Shown here piece after piece: positions 42,680-50,942 of a stretch of 64,000 nt of DNA (positions are counted from its first letter, which is position 1; every line of letters begins with the position of its first letter). The stretch spans positions 7,770,501-7,834,500 of the forward strand of contig NZ_CP121647.1 of NCBI RefSeq assembly GCF_029714305.1. The letters run 5' to 3'. Under the pieces are notes generated by a model that worked only from the letters and a program-made list of their open reading frames with translations, was not told where the DNA came from and ran no database searches. Source of the stretch: Bradyrhizobium sp. CB3481. GTDB taxonomy: Bacteria > Pseudomonadota > Alphaproteobacteria > Rhizobiales > Xanthobacteraceae. Position numbers and translations under genes: made by a program.

Positions 42680-43654
42680 ATGCGGATTTGCATTTTCGGC
42701 GCGGGCGCCGTCGGCAGCCATTTTGCGGTGCGGCTCGCGCGCGCCGGACATGACGTTTCCTGCGTGATGCGCGGGCCACATCTGGACGCCGTGAAAGCCA
42801 GCGGGCTGACGCTGCGGGTCGGAGATGGTGAGTTCAAGGCGAAGGTAAAGGCGTCGAGCGATCCCGCCGCGCTGGGCCCACAGGATGCCGTGATCTGCAC
42901 GCTGAAGGCGACGGGACTGCCGAGCCTCGCGGGCAGCCTGCTGCCGCTGCTCGGCGAAGATACGGCGGTCGTGTTCGCGCAGAACGGCATTCCCTGGTGG
43001 TACGATATCGGGCTTTCGCCGACGCATCCGCCGGTGCCGGACCTGGCTTTCCTCGATCCCGGCGGCCGTCTGCGCGCGGCGATCCCGAAAGCGCGCATCA
43101 TTGGCGGCGTGGTGTTTTCGTCCAATGAGGTCATTGCGCCGGGCGTAGTGGCGAACCTGTCGCCGGAGCGCAACCGCCTGCTGATCGGCGAATGCGACGA
43201 CCGCGCCAGCGCGCGCGTCGCAAAGCTGCGCGCGGCGCTCAACGACGCTTCGATCGATTCGCCCGATGTCACCGAGATCAGGGAAACGATCTGGTCAAAA
43301 CTCCTGACCAACATGTCGATGTCGGTGCTGTGCCTTGTGACCGGGCAGACCGCCCGGGCCGTCCGTGACGACCCCGATCTCGCCGAGATCGTGCCGCGCC
43401 TTTTAGACGAGGCCAACAGTGTCGCGCAGAGCTACCTTCCCCAGGTCAAGCGCGTAACGCGCACGGGCCCGGCGCCGGACCACAAGCCGTCGATCCTGCA
43501 GGATTACGAGCTCGGCCGCGCGATGGAGATCGACGTGCTGGTCCGCGCGCCGGCCGCCTTTGCCCGTGCCGCCGGACTTTCGACACCGATGCTCGACATG
43601 ATGGCCGCGCTCGCCATCCGCCAGGCGCGCGCCAAGGGCCTCTACAAGAACTGA
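42680..43654 (+). CDS. 2-dehydropantoate 2-reductase family protein (ApbA/PanE)
   Basis: 324 residues from ATG 42680. The NADP motif is GAGAVGSHFA (6-15). The C-terminal domain has TIWSKLLTNMSMSVLCLVTG (catalytic lysine) and the substrate-site serine in DHKPSILQDYELGR. The reaction would be ketopantoate to pantoate in pantothenate synthesis, but this family is large and many members act on other 2-keto acids. A second, distant family member lies at 58712-59716. An SDR gene follows after 26 bases, so the two are probably co-transcribed, which favours a catabolic role. A GTG 45 bases upstream in frame is the alternative start. Confidence 0.82.
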   Translation: MRICIFGAGAVGSHFAVRLARAGHDVSCVMRGPHLDAVKASGLTLRVGDGEFKAKVKASSDPAALGPQDAVICTLKATGLPSLAGSLLPLLGEDTAVVFAQNGIPWWYDIGLSPTHPPVPDLAFLDPGGRLRAAIPKARIIGGVVFSSNEVIAPGVVANLSPERNRLLIGECDDRASARVAKLRAALNDASIDSPDVTEIRETIWSKLLTNMSMSVLCLVTGQTARAVRDDPDLAEIVPRLLDEANSVAQSYLPQVKRVTRTGPAPDHKPSILQDYELGRAMEIDVLVRAPAAFARAAGLSTPMLDMMAALAIRQARAKGLYKN

Positions 43655-43680
43655 AAGCACGAAGGCAGGGGAGTTGCGTC

Positions 43681-44463
43681 ATGCACGTCAAGGGCAAGGT
43701 CTGCGTCGTCACGGGAGCCGCCAGCGGCATCGGCGAAGCGGTGGCGCGGGCCTATGCGGAAGCCGGCGCCCGCGGCGTCGTGCTCGCCGACCTCAAGACC
43801 TCGCGTGACAGACTGGCAAAAGTTGCCGGCGACATCGATGGCCTGCCGATCACCGCCGATGTCGGGCTGGAAGAAGACATCAAGGCGTTGATCGCCGCGG
43901 CCGAGGACAAATATGGCCCGGTCGACGTGTTCTTTTCCAACGCCGGCCTATCGCGCAAAGGGCAGGAGACCGCTTCCGATGCCGACTGGGAGGTGAGCTG
44001 GCGGGTCCACGTCATGAGCCACGTGTTCGCGGCGCGTGCGCTGGTGCCGGGCATGCTCGCCCGCGGCTCGGGCTATCTGCTCAACACGGCTTCCGCAGCG
44101 GGCCTCTTGGCGTCGCTGAATTCGATGCCCTACGGCGTGACGAAGAACGCGGCGGTGGCGCTCGCCGAGCATCTCGCCATTCAGTATGGCGACCGCGGCA
44201 TCCGCGTCTCCGTGCTGTGCCCGCAATCGGTGCAGACAGCAATGACGACGCCGGGCCCGAGCGCGGCGCGGGTCGACGGTGTGCTGCAGCCGCCGGAAGT
44301 GGCGCGCATGGTGATCGAGGCGATGGCGGAGGAACGCTTTCTCATTTTGTCCCACCCGCAGGTCGCCGAATACGTGCTGCGCAAGGCCTCCAATCGCGAC
44401 CGCTGGCTCGCCGGCATGCGCCGGCTGCGCGACAAGATTTACGGCGCGCCGACTTCCGTGTAG
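43681..44463 (+). CDS. SDR-family oxidoreductase
   Basis: 260 residues of the classical short-chain dehydrogenase fold. Cofactor motif TGAASGIGE (12-20), NAG structural motif FSNAGLS, catalytic Ser in LNTASAAG and Tyr/Lys in PYGVTKNAA. It oxidises or reduces a hydroxyl/keto group with NAD(P). GGGGAG lies seven bases before ATG 43681. It follows the ketopantoate-reductase-like gene by 26 bases. Substrate not identifiable. Confidence 0.9.
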   Translation: MHVKGKVCVVTGAASGIGEAVARAYAEAGARGVVLADLKTSRDRLAKVAGDIDGLPITADVGLEEDIKALIAAAEDKYGPVDVFFSNAGLSRKGQETASDADWEVSWRVHVMSHVFAARALVPGMLARGSGYLLNTASAAGLLASLNSMPYGVTKNAAVALAEHLAIQYGDRGIRVSVLCPQSVQTAMTTPGPSAARVDGVLQPPEVARMVIEAMAEERFLILSHPQVAEYVLRKASNRDRWLAGMRRLRDKIYGAPTSV

Positions 44464-44477
44464 TCAAATTCGATCGT

Positions 44478-44600
44478 GGGTCCCGGCTCTGCGTCGCGTC
44501 ACTGCGTGCCGCGCCGCGTCCGGGACACGAAAACCCTTGACGCCAACCACCGTTCCCCGGACGCAGCGCATAGCGGTGCGGTGCAGAGCCGGGGCCCATG
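44478..44600. repeat. Palindromic intergenic element, family D (GGGTCCCGGCTCTGC type)
   Basis: GGGTCCCGGCTCTGC at the left pairs with GCAGAGCCGGGGCCC at the right, and the inner GCGTCCGGGAC pairs with the centre around GTTCCCCGGACGC. It lies between the SDR and racemase 3' ends. A different short element (GCAATGACG type) is directly adjacent and runs into the racemase coding end. Confidence 0.75.
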
Positions 44601-44610
44601 CGTTGCATGC

Positions 44611-45369
44611 TTATGGATTGCTTCGCTTCGCTCGCAATGACGGGTCTGACGGCGCGAATCCTTCCAGAAGTCCAGTGTAGTCCTTCGCGCCCGGCGAGGC
44701 ATACGACCCGCGCTTCGACGTCGTCAGCTTCAGCCCAGCCAGCGCCTCGGCCTGCTTCACCGCCGCCGCCACGCCATCGACGATCGGCACGTCGAACTTT
44801 CGCGACAGTTTTTGCGCGAGATCGGCCATGCCCGCGCAGCCCAGCACGATCGCTTCCGCGCCCGTGTCCAGCGCGCGGTCAATCTCGGCTTCCAGTTTCG
44901 CTTCCGCGCCGGAACCGGGCTTTTCGAGATCGAGCACCGCAACGTCGCAGGCCGTGACCCGCACCCGCTCCGCAAAGCCATAACGGCGCACCAGTTCTTC
45001 CAATGGCACGATCGAGCGCGGCAGCGTGGTGATGACGGCGATGCGCTTTGCGATCTGGCCGGCCGTCAGCAGCGCCGCCTCGCAAATGCCGACCACCGGA
45101 AACGGTGCCGCGGTGCGCGCAGCATCGAGCCCGGTGTCGTCGAAGCAGGCGACGATCGCCGCATCGGGTTCGGGAGCATTGAGGAGCGCCTCGATCAGGC
45201 CGGGGACGGCGAACGCCTCGTCGTAATAGCCTTCGATCGAGACCGGCCCCATCGCCGAGGTGACGGCAGATATCTCGGTGCCGGGGCCGGCAACGGCGCG
45301 CGCGGCGGCACCGATCGTTTCGGTCATCGAAGCGGTCGTGTTGGGATTGACGATCAGGATTTTTGTCAT
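44611..45369 (-). CDS. Aspartate/glutamate (hydantoin) racemase family protein
   Basis: 252 residues from ATG 45369; an upstream extension of 39 codons runs into a palindromic repeat and is rejected. MTKILIVNPNTTASMTETIG is the typical start of the hydantoin/allantoin racemase group. Catalytic cysteines are in VACFDDTGLDAAR and VLGCAGMADL. It would racemise a hydantoin or a small amino acid derivative in the cytoplasm. The last twelve or so residues (SDPSLRAKRSNP) are encoded by a dispersed intergenic repeat rather than by the conserved gene, so the native C-terminus has probably been replaced or extended. Confidence 0.82.
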   Translation of the reverse strand: MTKILIVNPNTTASMTETIGAAARAVAGPGTEISAVTSAMGPVSIEGYYDEAFAVPGLIEALLNAPEPDAAIVACFDDTGLDAARTAAPFPVVGICEAALLTAGQIAKRIAVITTLPRSIVPLEELVRRYGFAERVRVTACDVAVLDLEKPGSGAEAKLEAEIDRALDTGAEAIVLGCAGMADLAQKLSRKFDVPIVDGVAAAVKQAEALAGLKLTTSKRGSYASPGAKDYTGLLEGFAPSDPSLRAKRSNP

Positions 45370-45407
45370 GGCGCATCGTAGCCGGGATCGGGGACCGCGC
45401 AACTCTC

Positions 45408-45527
45408 GTCGTCCCGGCCCTGAGCCGGGACCCATACGCCGCGGCCGTCGGAATAGGCACAAGGAGAGACATCTTCTTTCACTCACGCGCTCCTGTGGTT
45501 ATGGGTCCCCGCCTTCGCGGGGACGAC
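45408..45527. repeat. Palindromic intergenic element, family A copy 5
   Basis: Left arm GTCGTCCCGGCCCTGAGCCG and right arm CCCCGCCTTCGCGGGGACGA; inner parts CCCATACGCCGCGG and CCTGTGGTTATGGG match the other family A copies. It lies between the racemase gene start and the 3' end of the hydrolase gene. Confidence 0.82.
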
Positions 45528-45529
45528 AA

Positions 45530-46213
45530 CTAGCTGATGATCGTCTCCACCCACGCCGCGAACGCATCCAGCGCCTCGTCCAGAACAACACGATCGTTCC
45601 GCCCCGAGCTCTTCAGCACATGGAAGGAATGATCGGCGGCTTCGAGCAGATGCAGCGTCGCGCGCGATCCGAGCGCCTTCACGACCGGTTTGAGCAGGCT
45701 CAATTCGGCCAGCGCATCGCGCGTGCCCTGCAGGAACAGCATCGGTATCTTGACCTCGGCGAGATGCTTGGCGCGGTCGCTGGACGGCTTCCCGGCCGGA
45801 TGCAGGGGGAAGCCGAGAAACGCGATCCCGCGAACGCCCGGCAGGGCGACCGACGCCTGCGCCTGCGACGTCATCCGTCCGCCGAAGGATTTACCGCCGG
45901 CGATCAGCGGCATCGCGGGATAGCAGCGCGCCGCTTCCGTCACCGCCGCCCGCACCGCAGCGTGCGCGAGCGCCGGCGGATCGGGCCGTTTGCTGCCTTT
46001 CTCCATATAGGGGAATTGATAACGAAGCGACGCAATGCCGCGCTCGGCGAGGCCGGCGGCGATCGCCTCCATCGAGGCATGAGTCATGCCGGCGCCGGCC
46101 CCGTGCGCGAACACGTAACAGGCGCGAGGCTGTGGCGGCTGCACCAGCAGGGCAGACACAACCTCGGAAAATCCGACTTCAATTCGCAGGAGCTCCGCAG
46201 CTTTTTCCATCAT
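45530..46213 (-). CDS. Alpha/beta hydrolase (KANL3/Tex30-like)
   Basis: 227 residues from ATG 46213 (AGG ten bases upstream); the frame opens seven codons earlier. Features are YVFAHGAGAGMTH (oxyanion loop), nucleophile elbow GGKSFGGRM, acid in FLQGTRDALAE and histidine in AADHSFHVL, so all triad members are present. It belongs to the small dienelactone-hydrolase-like group that in many bacteria has unknown substrates. Cytoplasmic. It stands alone, divergent from the cytochrome gene. Confidence 0.83.
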   Translation of the reverse strand: MMEKAAELLRIEVGFSEVVSALLVQPPQPRACYVFAHGAGAGMTHASMEAIAAGLAERGIASLRYQFPYMEKGSKRPDPPALAHAAVRAAVTEAARCYPAMPLIAGGKSFGGRMTSQAQASVALPGVRGIAFLGFPLHPAGKPSSDRAKHLAEVKIPMLFLQGTRDALAELSLLKPVVKALGSRATLHLLEAADHSFHVLKSSGRNDRVVLDEALDAFAAWVETIIS

Positions 46214-46439
46214 GTGATCTGCCTGACACTTCACCGCATTGGGGAGCTTCTATACTGCAAAAAAGGCCGAGCTCGGCCACGCAATGCCCCGAGGAGCCGG
46301 ATTTATGGACAGAGCCATGGCGCCACTATAGGATGGCATCATGTTCAACCGCACGCCGAGGGTGATTCGCCTTCCGGCGTTTTTTGATAACAGACGGATA
46401 TTGCGCGCTGATAGCGCGGGTTTGGGGAAGGGGCGGGCC

Positions 46440-48287
46440 ATGCGCGGCTGGGGAATTGCGAAAATTGTGATCGCGCTGGCGATCGTCGGTGTCGGTTACG
46501 CCGCCTTCAAGGATGACATCGCCAAGACCTGGCAGGATCTTCACGTCAGGCTCGTGGAGCATCCGACGCCGAAGAAGACCGTGTGGCTCGACCAGGGCAT
46601 CAGCAAAGATAGGCTGAGCTGGTTCTATCACGCCGACCAGGGCACCCGGACGTTCAGCTTCCCCTACGAATGGCTGATGGCGCTCGAGCAGCCGACGATT
46701 TCGTGGGTGCCGTTCACCAAGGTCGGTCTCTTCAGCGACCCCGCATATCTCGATCGCTACGGCTTCATTGCGGATACCATCATCCCCGGCAAGGCAGAGC
46801 TTCCGATCGGGTTCGCGAAAGGCTCGGTGATGCTCGATCCGACCGGCGCGCCGTGGAAGAATCCGCGAACCAAGCAGGAGATGAAAGGCGTTGGCCTGAC
46901 CTGCGCGGCCTGCCACACCGGCAGCTTCACCTACAAGGACACCCACGTCGTGATCGACGGCGGTCCGGCGCTGACCAATCTCTTCGCAATGAAACAGGGT
47001 ATGGGCATTTCGCTGGTGCTGACGCGATACTGGCCCGGCCGCTTCGATCGTTTTGCCGACCGCATCCTCGGACCGGACTCCACCGTCGACGACCGCGAGA
47101 CGCTGAAGACCCAGCTCGATCAGGTTCTCGCCCAGTATAAGCAGGTCAAGAATCTGGAAGAGCGCGTCGCCGCGCAGAGCATTCTGGAAGGCTATGGAAG
47201 GCTCGACGCCCTCAACCGGATCGGCAACCAGGTATTCTCACTCGATCTGAAGAAGCCGGAAAACTACGCCGGCTCCTCCGCGCCCGTGCATTTTCCGCGG
47301 ATCTGGAACACGCCGTGGTTCGACTGGGTCCAGTACAACGGCTCCATCATGCGGCCAATGGTGCGCAATGCCGGCGAATCGCTCGGCGTTTCCGCGGAGC
47401 TCAACCTGACCGACCCGTCGAAGGGCCTATACAAGTCGAGCGTCGACCTGATGTCGCTTTACGACATGGAGCAGATGATCAAGGGCGACAAGCCGCCGAA
47501 CGCGAAGGACGGATTCTCAGGGCTGAAATCGCCGAAATGGCCTGGCGACATCCTGCCACCGGTCGATCCGAAGCTCGCCGAAAAAGGCGCCGAACTCTAC
47601 AGGACACATTGCCAGGAATGCCACCGCCCGCCGGTTACGAGTGCGGCATTCTACGACTTCAACAACAAGGACTGGTGGACCAAGAACGAGGCGGGCGAAG
47701 CAATCCTCAAGGTCGAGAACGTTCCGATCTCGCATATCGGCACCGATCCCGCCCAGGCGGCGGACATGCTGGCACGCACTGTCGCGATGCCCGAAAACCT
47801 CGGCATCAAGAACAACAGTTTTGCGTTCGCGCTCGGCGAACTCGTCGAGAAGACCGTCGACACCATCTACAACCAGCAGAAGCCGCCGACGAGCCCCGCG
47901 GACCGGAGCCGGATCGACGGCTACATGCCGAACGAACTGCGCGGTGAACTGGCTTACAAGGTTCGTCCCCTGAATGGCGTCTGGGCGACACCGCCCTATC
48001 TGCATAACGGCTCGGTGCCGACCATCGACGACCTGCTCGGCGATCCCGAGCAGCGGCCGACGAAGTTCTATCTCGGCAGCCGCGAATACGATCCCGTCAA
48101 GCTTGGTTACAAAAGCGAGCCAATCGCGGGCGGCTTCGAATTCGACACTTCGATTCGCGGCAATTCGAATCGGGGCCACGAATTCCGCAAGGACTACGAC
48201 AAGAACAAGGAGATCACGGGCGTGATCGGACCGGCGCTCTCGCCGGACGATCGCAAGGCGCTGATCGAGTATCTCAAGACGCTCTGA
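46440..48287 (+). CDS. Membrane-anchored di-haem cytochrome c (peroxidase-like)
   Basis: 615 residues from ATG 46440, which follows a very strong GGGGAAGGGG. One N-terminal membrane anchor (about 5-23) places the rest in the periplasm. Two haem-attachment sites, CAACH (155-159) and CQECH (391-395), lie in separate domains. GVWATPPYLHNGSVPTIDDL near the C-terminus is typical of di-haem peroxidase-like or cytochrome c oxidoreductases. Role: electron transfer, perhaps oxidation of an unknown substrate. It is larger than bacterial CcpA (about 330 residues). No partner gene is adjacent. Confidence 0.85.
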   Translation: MRGWGIAKIVIALAIVGVGYAAFKDDIAKTWQDLHVRLVEHPTPKKTVWLDQGISKDRLSWFYHADQGTRTFSFPYEWLMALEQPTISWVPFTKVGLFSDPAYLDRYGFIADTIIPGKAELPIGFAKGSVMLDPTGAPWKNPRTKQEMKGVGLTCAACHTGSFTYKDTHVVIDGGPALTNLFAMKQGMGISLVLTRYWPGRFDRFADRILGPDSTVDDRETLKTQLDQVLAQYKQVKNLEERVAAQSILEGYGRLDALNRIGNQVFSLDLKKPENYAGSSAPVHFPRIWNTPWFDWVQYNGSIMRPMVRNAGESLGVSAELNLTDPSKGLYKSSVDLMSLYDMEQMIKGDKPPNAKDGFSGLKSPKWPGDILPPVDPKLAEKGAELYRTHCQECHRPPVTSAAFYDFNNKDWWTKNEAGEAILKVENVPISHIGTDPAQAADMLARTVAMPENLGIKNNSFAFALGELVEKTVDTIYNQQKPPTSPADRSRIDGYMPNELRGELAYKVRPLNGVWATPPYLHNGSVPTIDDLLGDPEQRPTKFYLGSREYDPVKLGYKSEPIAGGFEFDTSIRGNSNRGHEFRKDYDKNKEITGVIGPALSPDDRKALIEYLKTL

Positions 48288-48368
48288 GTCTGTTTGCATG
48301 CGGCCCGGCGTCGCCCGGTCGCTGGCGCCCTCCCGCGCAACACCGCACAGCAGATGGACGGCGCGTCC

Positions 48369-48611
48369 TTACCGGCTCGCCACCAACCGCAACTGCGGTT
48401 TGATCGTTTCTTCCAGTTCGGACTTGAGCTGGTGCACGCGTGGATCGTCCGAGCGCGCCGCGCAGATCGCGTATTGGTTGACCGAGCGCTTCAGCGCCTG
48501 CCGTTCTTCCGCCGTGCGCGTCACCTCCGGGCTGGACAGCCTCAGCACCATGCCGCCGAGTTGCACCAGCATTTCGTCGAGCGCCCGATCCATTCCAGCA
48601 AATTGATTCAT
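48369..48611 (-). CDS. Small hypothetical protein (80 aa)
   Basis: 80 residues, predicted helical and charged, starting MNQFAGMDRALDEMLVQLGG and including EERQALKRSVNQYAICAARS. No signal peptide, no known motif. GAGGGAG lies eight bases before ATG 48611, which is the main reason for calling it. It is convergent with the di-haem cytochrome gene, 81 bases apart. Confidence 0.6.
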   Translation of the reverse strand: MNQFAGMDRALDEMLVQLGGMVLRLSSPEVTRTAEERQALKRSVNQYAICAARSDDPRVHQLKSELEETIKPQLRLVASR

Positions 48612-48842
48612 CGCACCACTCCCTCGAAAAGGAGTAATGAGCGGCGCGCCCGCACGTTCCCCGCGCGCTCGTTTACAGATAACCAGGAGTAAACGGCGCC
48701 AGCCTATCAGCCCGCCCTGCGCATCTGATTGCCGAAATCACTCTCAATTGAAGGAAATCAGCAGGGCTGCCCGGCAAAGGGCGCAATTGCGGCAGTCCGG
48801 GCCGTTACCTATGCTGCCGCCTCATTCCATATGAGGCCCCGC

Positions 48843-49805
48843 ATGATTCCGCCGCTCGATCCCGTCGTTGCCCAGATCATTCCGCTGCTGCCGCTGCGCG
48901 ATCCCGCGACGATGACGCCGCAAACCTGCCGCGATGACCTGCGCGCCCTCGCCGCCGCGCGCGCAAAGGTTCCACCGCCGCCGGTCGCAAGCACGGAAGA
49001 CATCAAGGTGAAAGGCGCGGCCGGGTTCCTTGACGCGCGGGTCTACCGGAATTCGAACGGCAAATCGCCAACGGTGGTGTTCTTCCACGGCGGCGGCTGG
49101 GTGGCCGGCGATCTCGAGACCCATGACCGCCAGGCGCGCTGGCTCGCGATCGAGACCGGCGCGGTCGTCGTCTCCGTCGATTATCGCCGCCCGCCCGAGG
49201 TGCGCTTTCCCGGCGCATTCGAGGACGCGTTCGCGGCAACGAAAGATGTCATCGCCCGCATCGCTGAGTTCGGCGGCGATGCCGCGCGTGTCGGCGTCGC
49301 CGGTGACAGCGCCGGCGGCAATCTCGCAGCGACCACCGCGATCGCCTGCCGTGACGCCGGCATCAGGCTGGCGGCGCAATTGCTGGTCTATCCCGTCACC
49401 GACGTGCTCGGCAATTTCGCCGATGCTGGTGAGAATGCGCGCTTCCCCTCACGTCATGAGAATGCGGACGGCTATTTCCTGACCCGCGCCACCATGGAAT
49501 GGTTTTGCGACCACTATCTCGAAGACCGCGCCCACGGCACCGACTGGCGCGTCTCGCCGCTACGCGCCAAAAATCTTTCCGGCGTCGCGCCTGCGATCGT
49601 CACCACGGCATGGTTCGATCCGCTCCGCGACGAGGGCAAGGCCTATGCCGACGCGCTGAAGGCCGCCGGCGTGCCGACCAGCTATCACGACGGCCTCGGC
49701 CTGATCCACGGCTATTTCGGTCTCGGCGAAGCCTCCGAGACCGCCAAGCGCGAGGCGCAACGCGCTCGCGCCGAGTTCAAGGCGTTGCTCGACAAGGGCG
49801 CGTGA
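48843..49805 (+). CDS. Alpha/beta hydrolase, hormone-sensitive-lipase family esterase
   Basis: 320 residues from ATG 48843, which has GAGG six bases upstream; the longer frame from 48729 shows no family similarity. HGGGW oxyanion motif in VVFFHGGGWVAGD, nucleophile elbow GDSAGG, aspartate in TTAWFDPLRDEG and histidine in LIHGYFGL. It hydrolyses short acyl esters in the cytoplasm. It is convergent with the epoxide-hydrolase-like gene. Confidence 0.88.
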   Translation: MIPPLDPVVAQIIPLLPLRDPATMTPQTCRDDLRALAAARAKVPPPPVASTEDIKVKGAAGFLDARVYRNSNGKSPTVVFFHGGGWVAGDLETHDRQARWLAIETGAVVVSVDYRRPPEVRFPGAFEDAFAATKDVIARIAEFGGDAARVGVAGDSAGGNLAATTAIACRDAGIRLAAQLLVYPVTDVLGNFADAGENARFPSRHENADGYFLTRATMEWFCDHYLEDRAHGTDWRVSPLRAKNLSGVAPAIVTTAWFDPLRDEGKAYADALKAAGVPTSYHDGLGLIHGYFGLGEASETAKREAQRARAEFKALLDKGA

Positions 49806-49826
49806 AGCGTTCGAGCAGCGCGCGGC

Positions 49827-50927
49827 TCATCCCGCCAGGCTTCGGATGAACTCGATCAGCGCAGCGCTGACCTCGTTCGGCCGCTCCTGCTGGGTCCAGT
49901 GACCGCAGCCGGGCAGCATCTGGATCTTGCGCAACGCCGGAACGAAGTTCTTCATATTGGCGAGCAACTGTTCCGTGCCGGGGAAGGCGACGATAAAGTC
50001 GTGGTCGCCCGCGATGTAGAGCGCCGGGATCGACACCGGCAAGCCGGCCATCGCGCCCGTGATCTCCCAGTTGCGGTCGATGTTGCGGTAGTAGTTCAGC
50101 GCCCCGCGAAAGCCGGTGCGGCGAAACTCCTCGCCGTAAAAATCGATGTCGCTCTCGGTCAGCCAGGCCGGCAGGGTTTTCGGCGCGCCTGGTCCTTGCA
50201 AAAATCCGCCGCCCTTCGGCACCATGCCGAGGTTCGGCGCCGGCCCGCCGACGGCTGCGGCCGCCCGCGCCGCCGCGACACCATCGCCGGAGGCGCCGAA
50301 GAGCATGTTGCGGATGGTTGAACGGGGGTCGCGCCCCAGCTCCGCCTCGGCCACGCCCGGCTCCTGGAAATAGAGCTGATAGAACTGCGCATTCTCGGTG
50401 CGCGGCATCAGGCTGGTCGGCGGCGCCTTGCCGCGTGGCCGGAACGGCACGCTGAGCGCTGCGACCGCCCTGAAGCGGTCGGGCCGCATCAGCGCGGCCT
50501 GCCAGGCGACGCTGGCGCCCCAGTCATGGCCGACGATGACGGCGGTCGCCACGTCCAGCGCATCGAGAATGCCGACCAGGTCGCCGACGAGATGCAGGAT
50601 CGTATACTGGTCGATCGCCTGCGGCGCATCGCTCTTGCCGTAGCCGCGCATGTCGGGGGCGACGACACGGAAGCCGGCGGCGGACAGCGCAGCAATCTGA
50701 TGTCGCCATGAGAACCAGGATTCGGGGAAACCGTGCACCAATAGGACCAGCGGCCCCTCGCCCTGCTCGGCGACATTGAGGCGAATCCCGTTGCACTCAA
50801 TGATCCGTTGCGTCGGCATGCTCACCTTCTCGTCTTTCGATGCAGTTGCTGCGACCGCGCGCGACGCGGCCGCAACGCGCCATGCGAGCGGTAGCGACGC
50901 GGCGGTCAGCAGTTGACGTCTGTTCAT
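49827..50927 (-). CDS. Exported alpha/beta hydrolase, epoxide-hydrolase-like
   Basis: 366 residues. N-terminus MNRRQLLTAASLPLAW resembles a twin-arginine signal with RRQLL, so export is likely. HGFPESWFSWR oxyanion loop and VGHDWGASV nucleophile elbow with aspartate are those of soluble epoxide hydrolases and dehalogenases, and the tail PGCGHWTQQERP carries the catalytic histidine. It starts 15 bases after the NmrA-like gene on the same strand; both face a TetR gene and would respond to the same operators. Export of an epoxide hydrolase is unusual, and the signal could be tested. Confidence 0.86.
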   Translation of the reverse strand: MNRRQLLTAASLPLAWRVAAASRAVAATASKDEKVSMPTQRIIECNGIRLNVAEQGEGPLVLLVHGFPESWFSWRHQIAALSAAGFRVVAPDMRGYGKSDAPQAIDQYTILHLVGDLVGILDALDVATAVIVGHDWGASVAWQAALMRPDRFRAVAALSVPFRPRGKAPPTSLMPRTENAQFYQLYFQEPGVAEAELGRDPRSTIRNMLFGASGDGVAAARAAAAVGGPAPNLGMVPKGGGFLQGPGAPKTLPAWLTESDIDFYGEEFRRTGFRGALNYYRNIDRNWEITGAMAGLPVSIPALYIAGDHDFIVAFPGTEQLLANMKNFVPALRKIQMLPGCGHWTQQERPNEVSAALIEFIRSLAG

Positions 50928-50942
50928 GACATTTTCCCCCGA

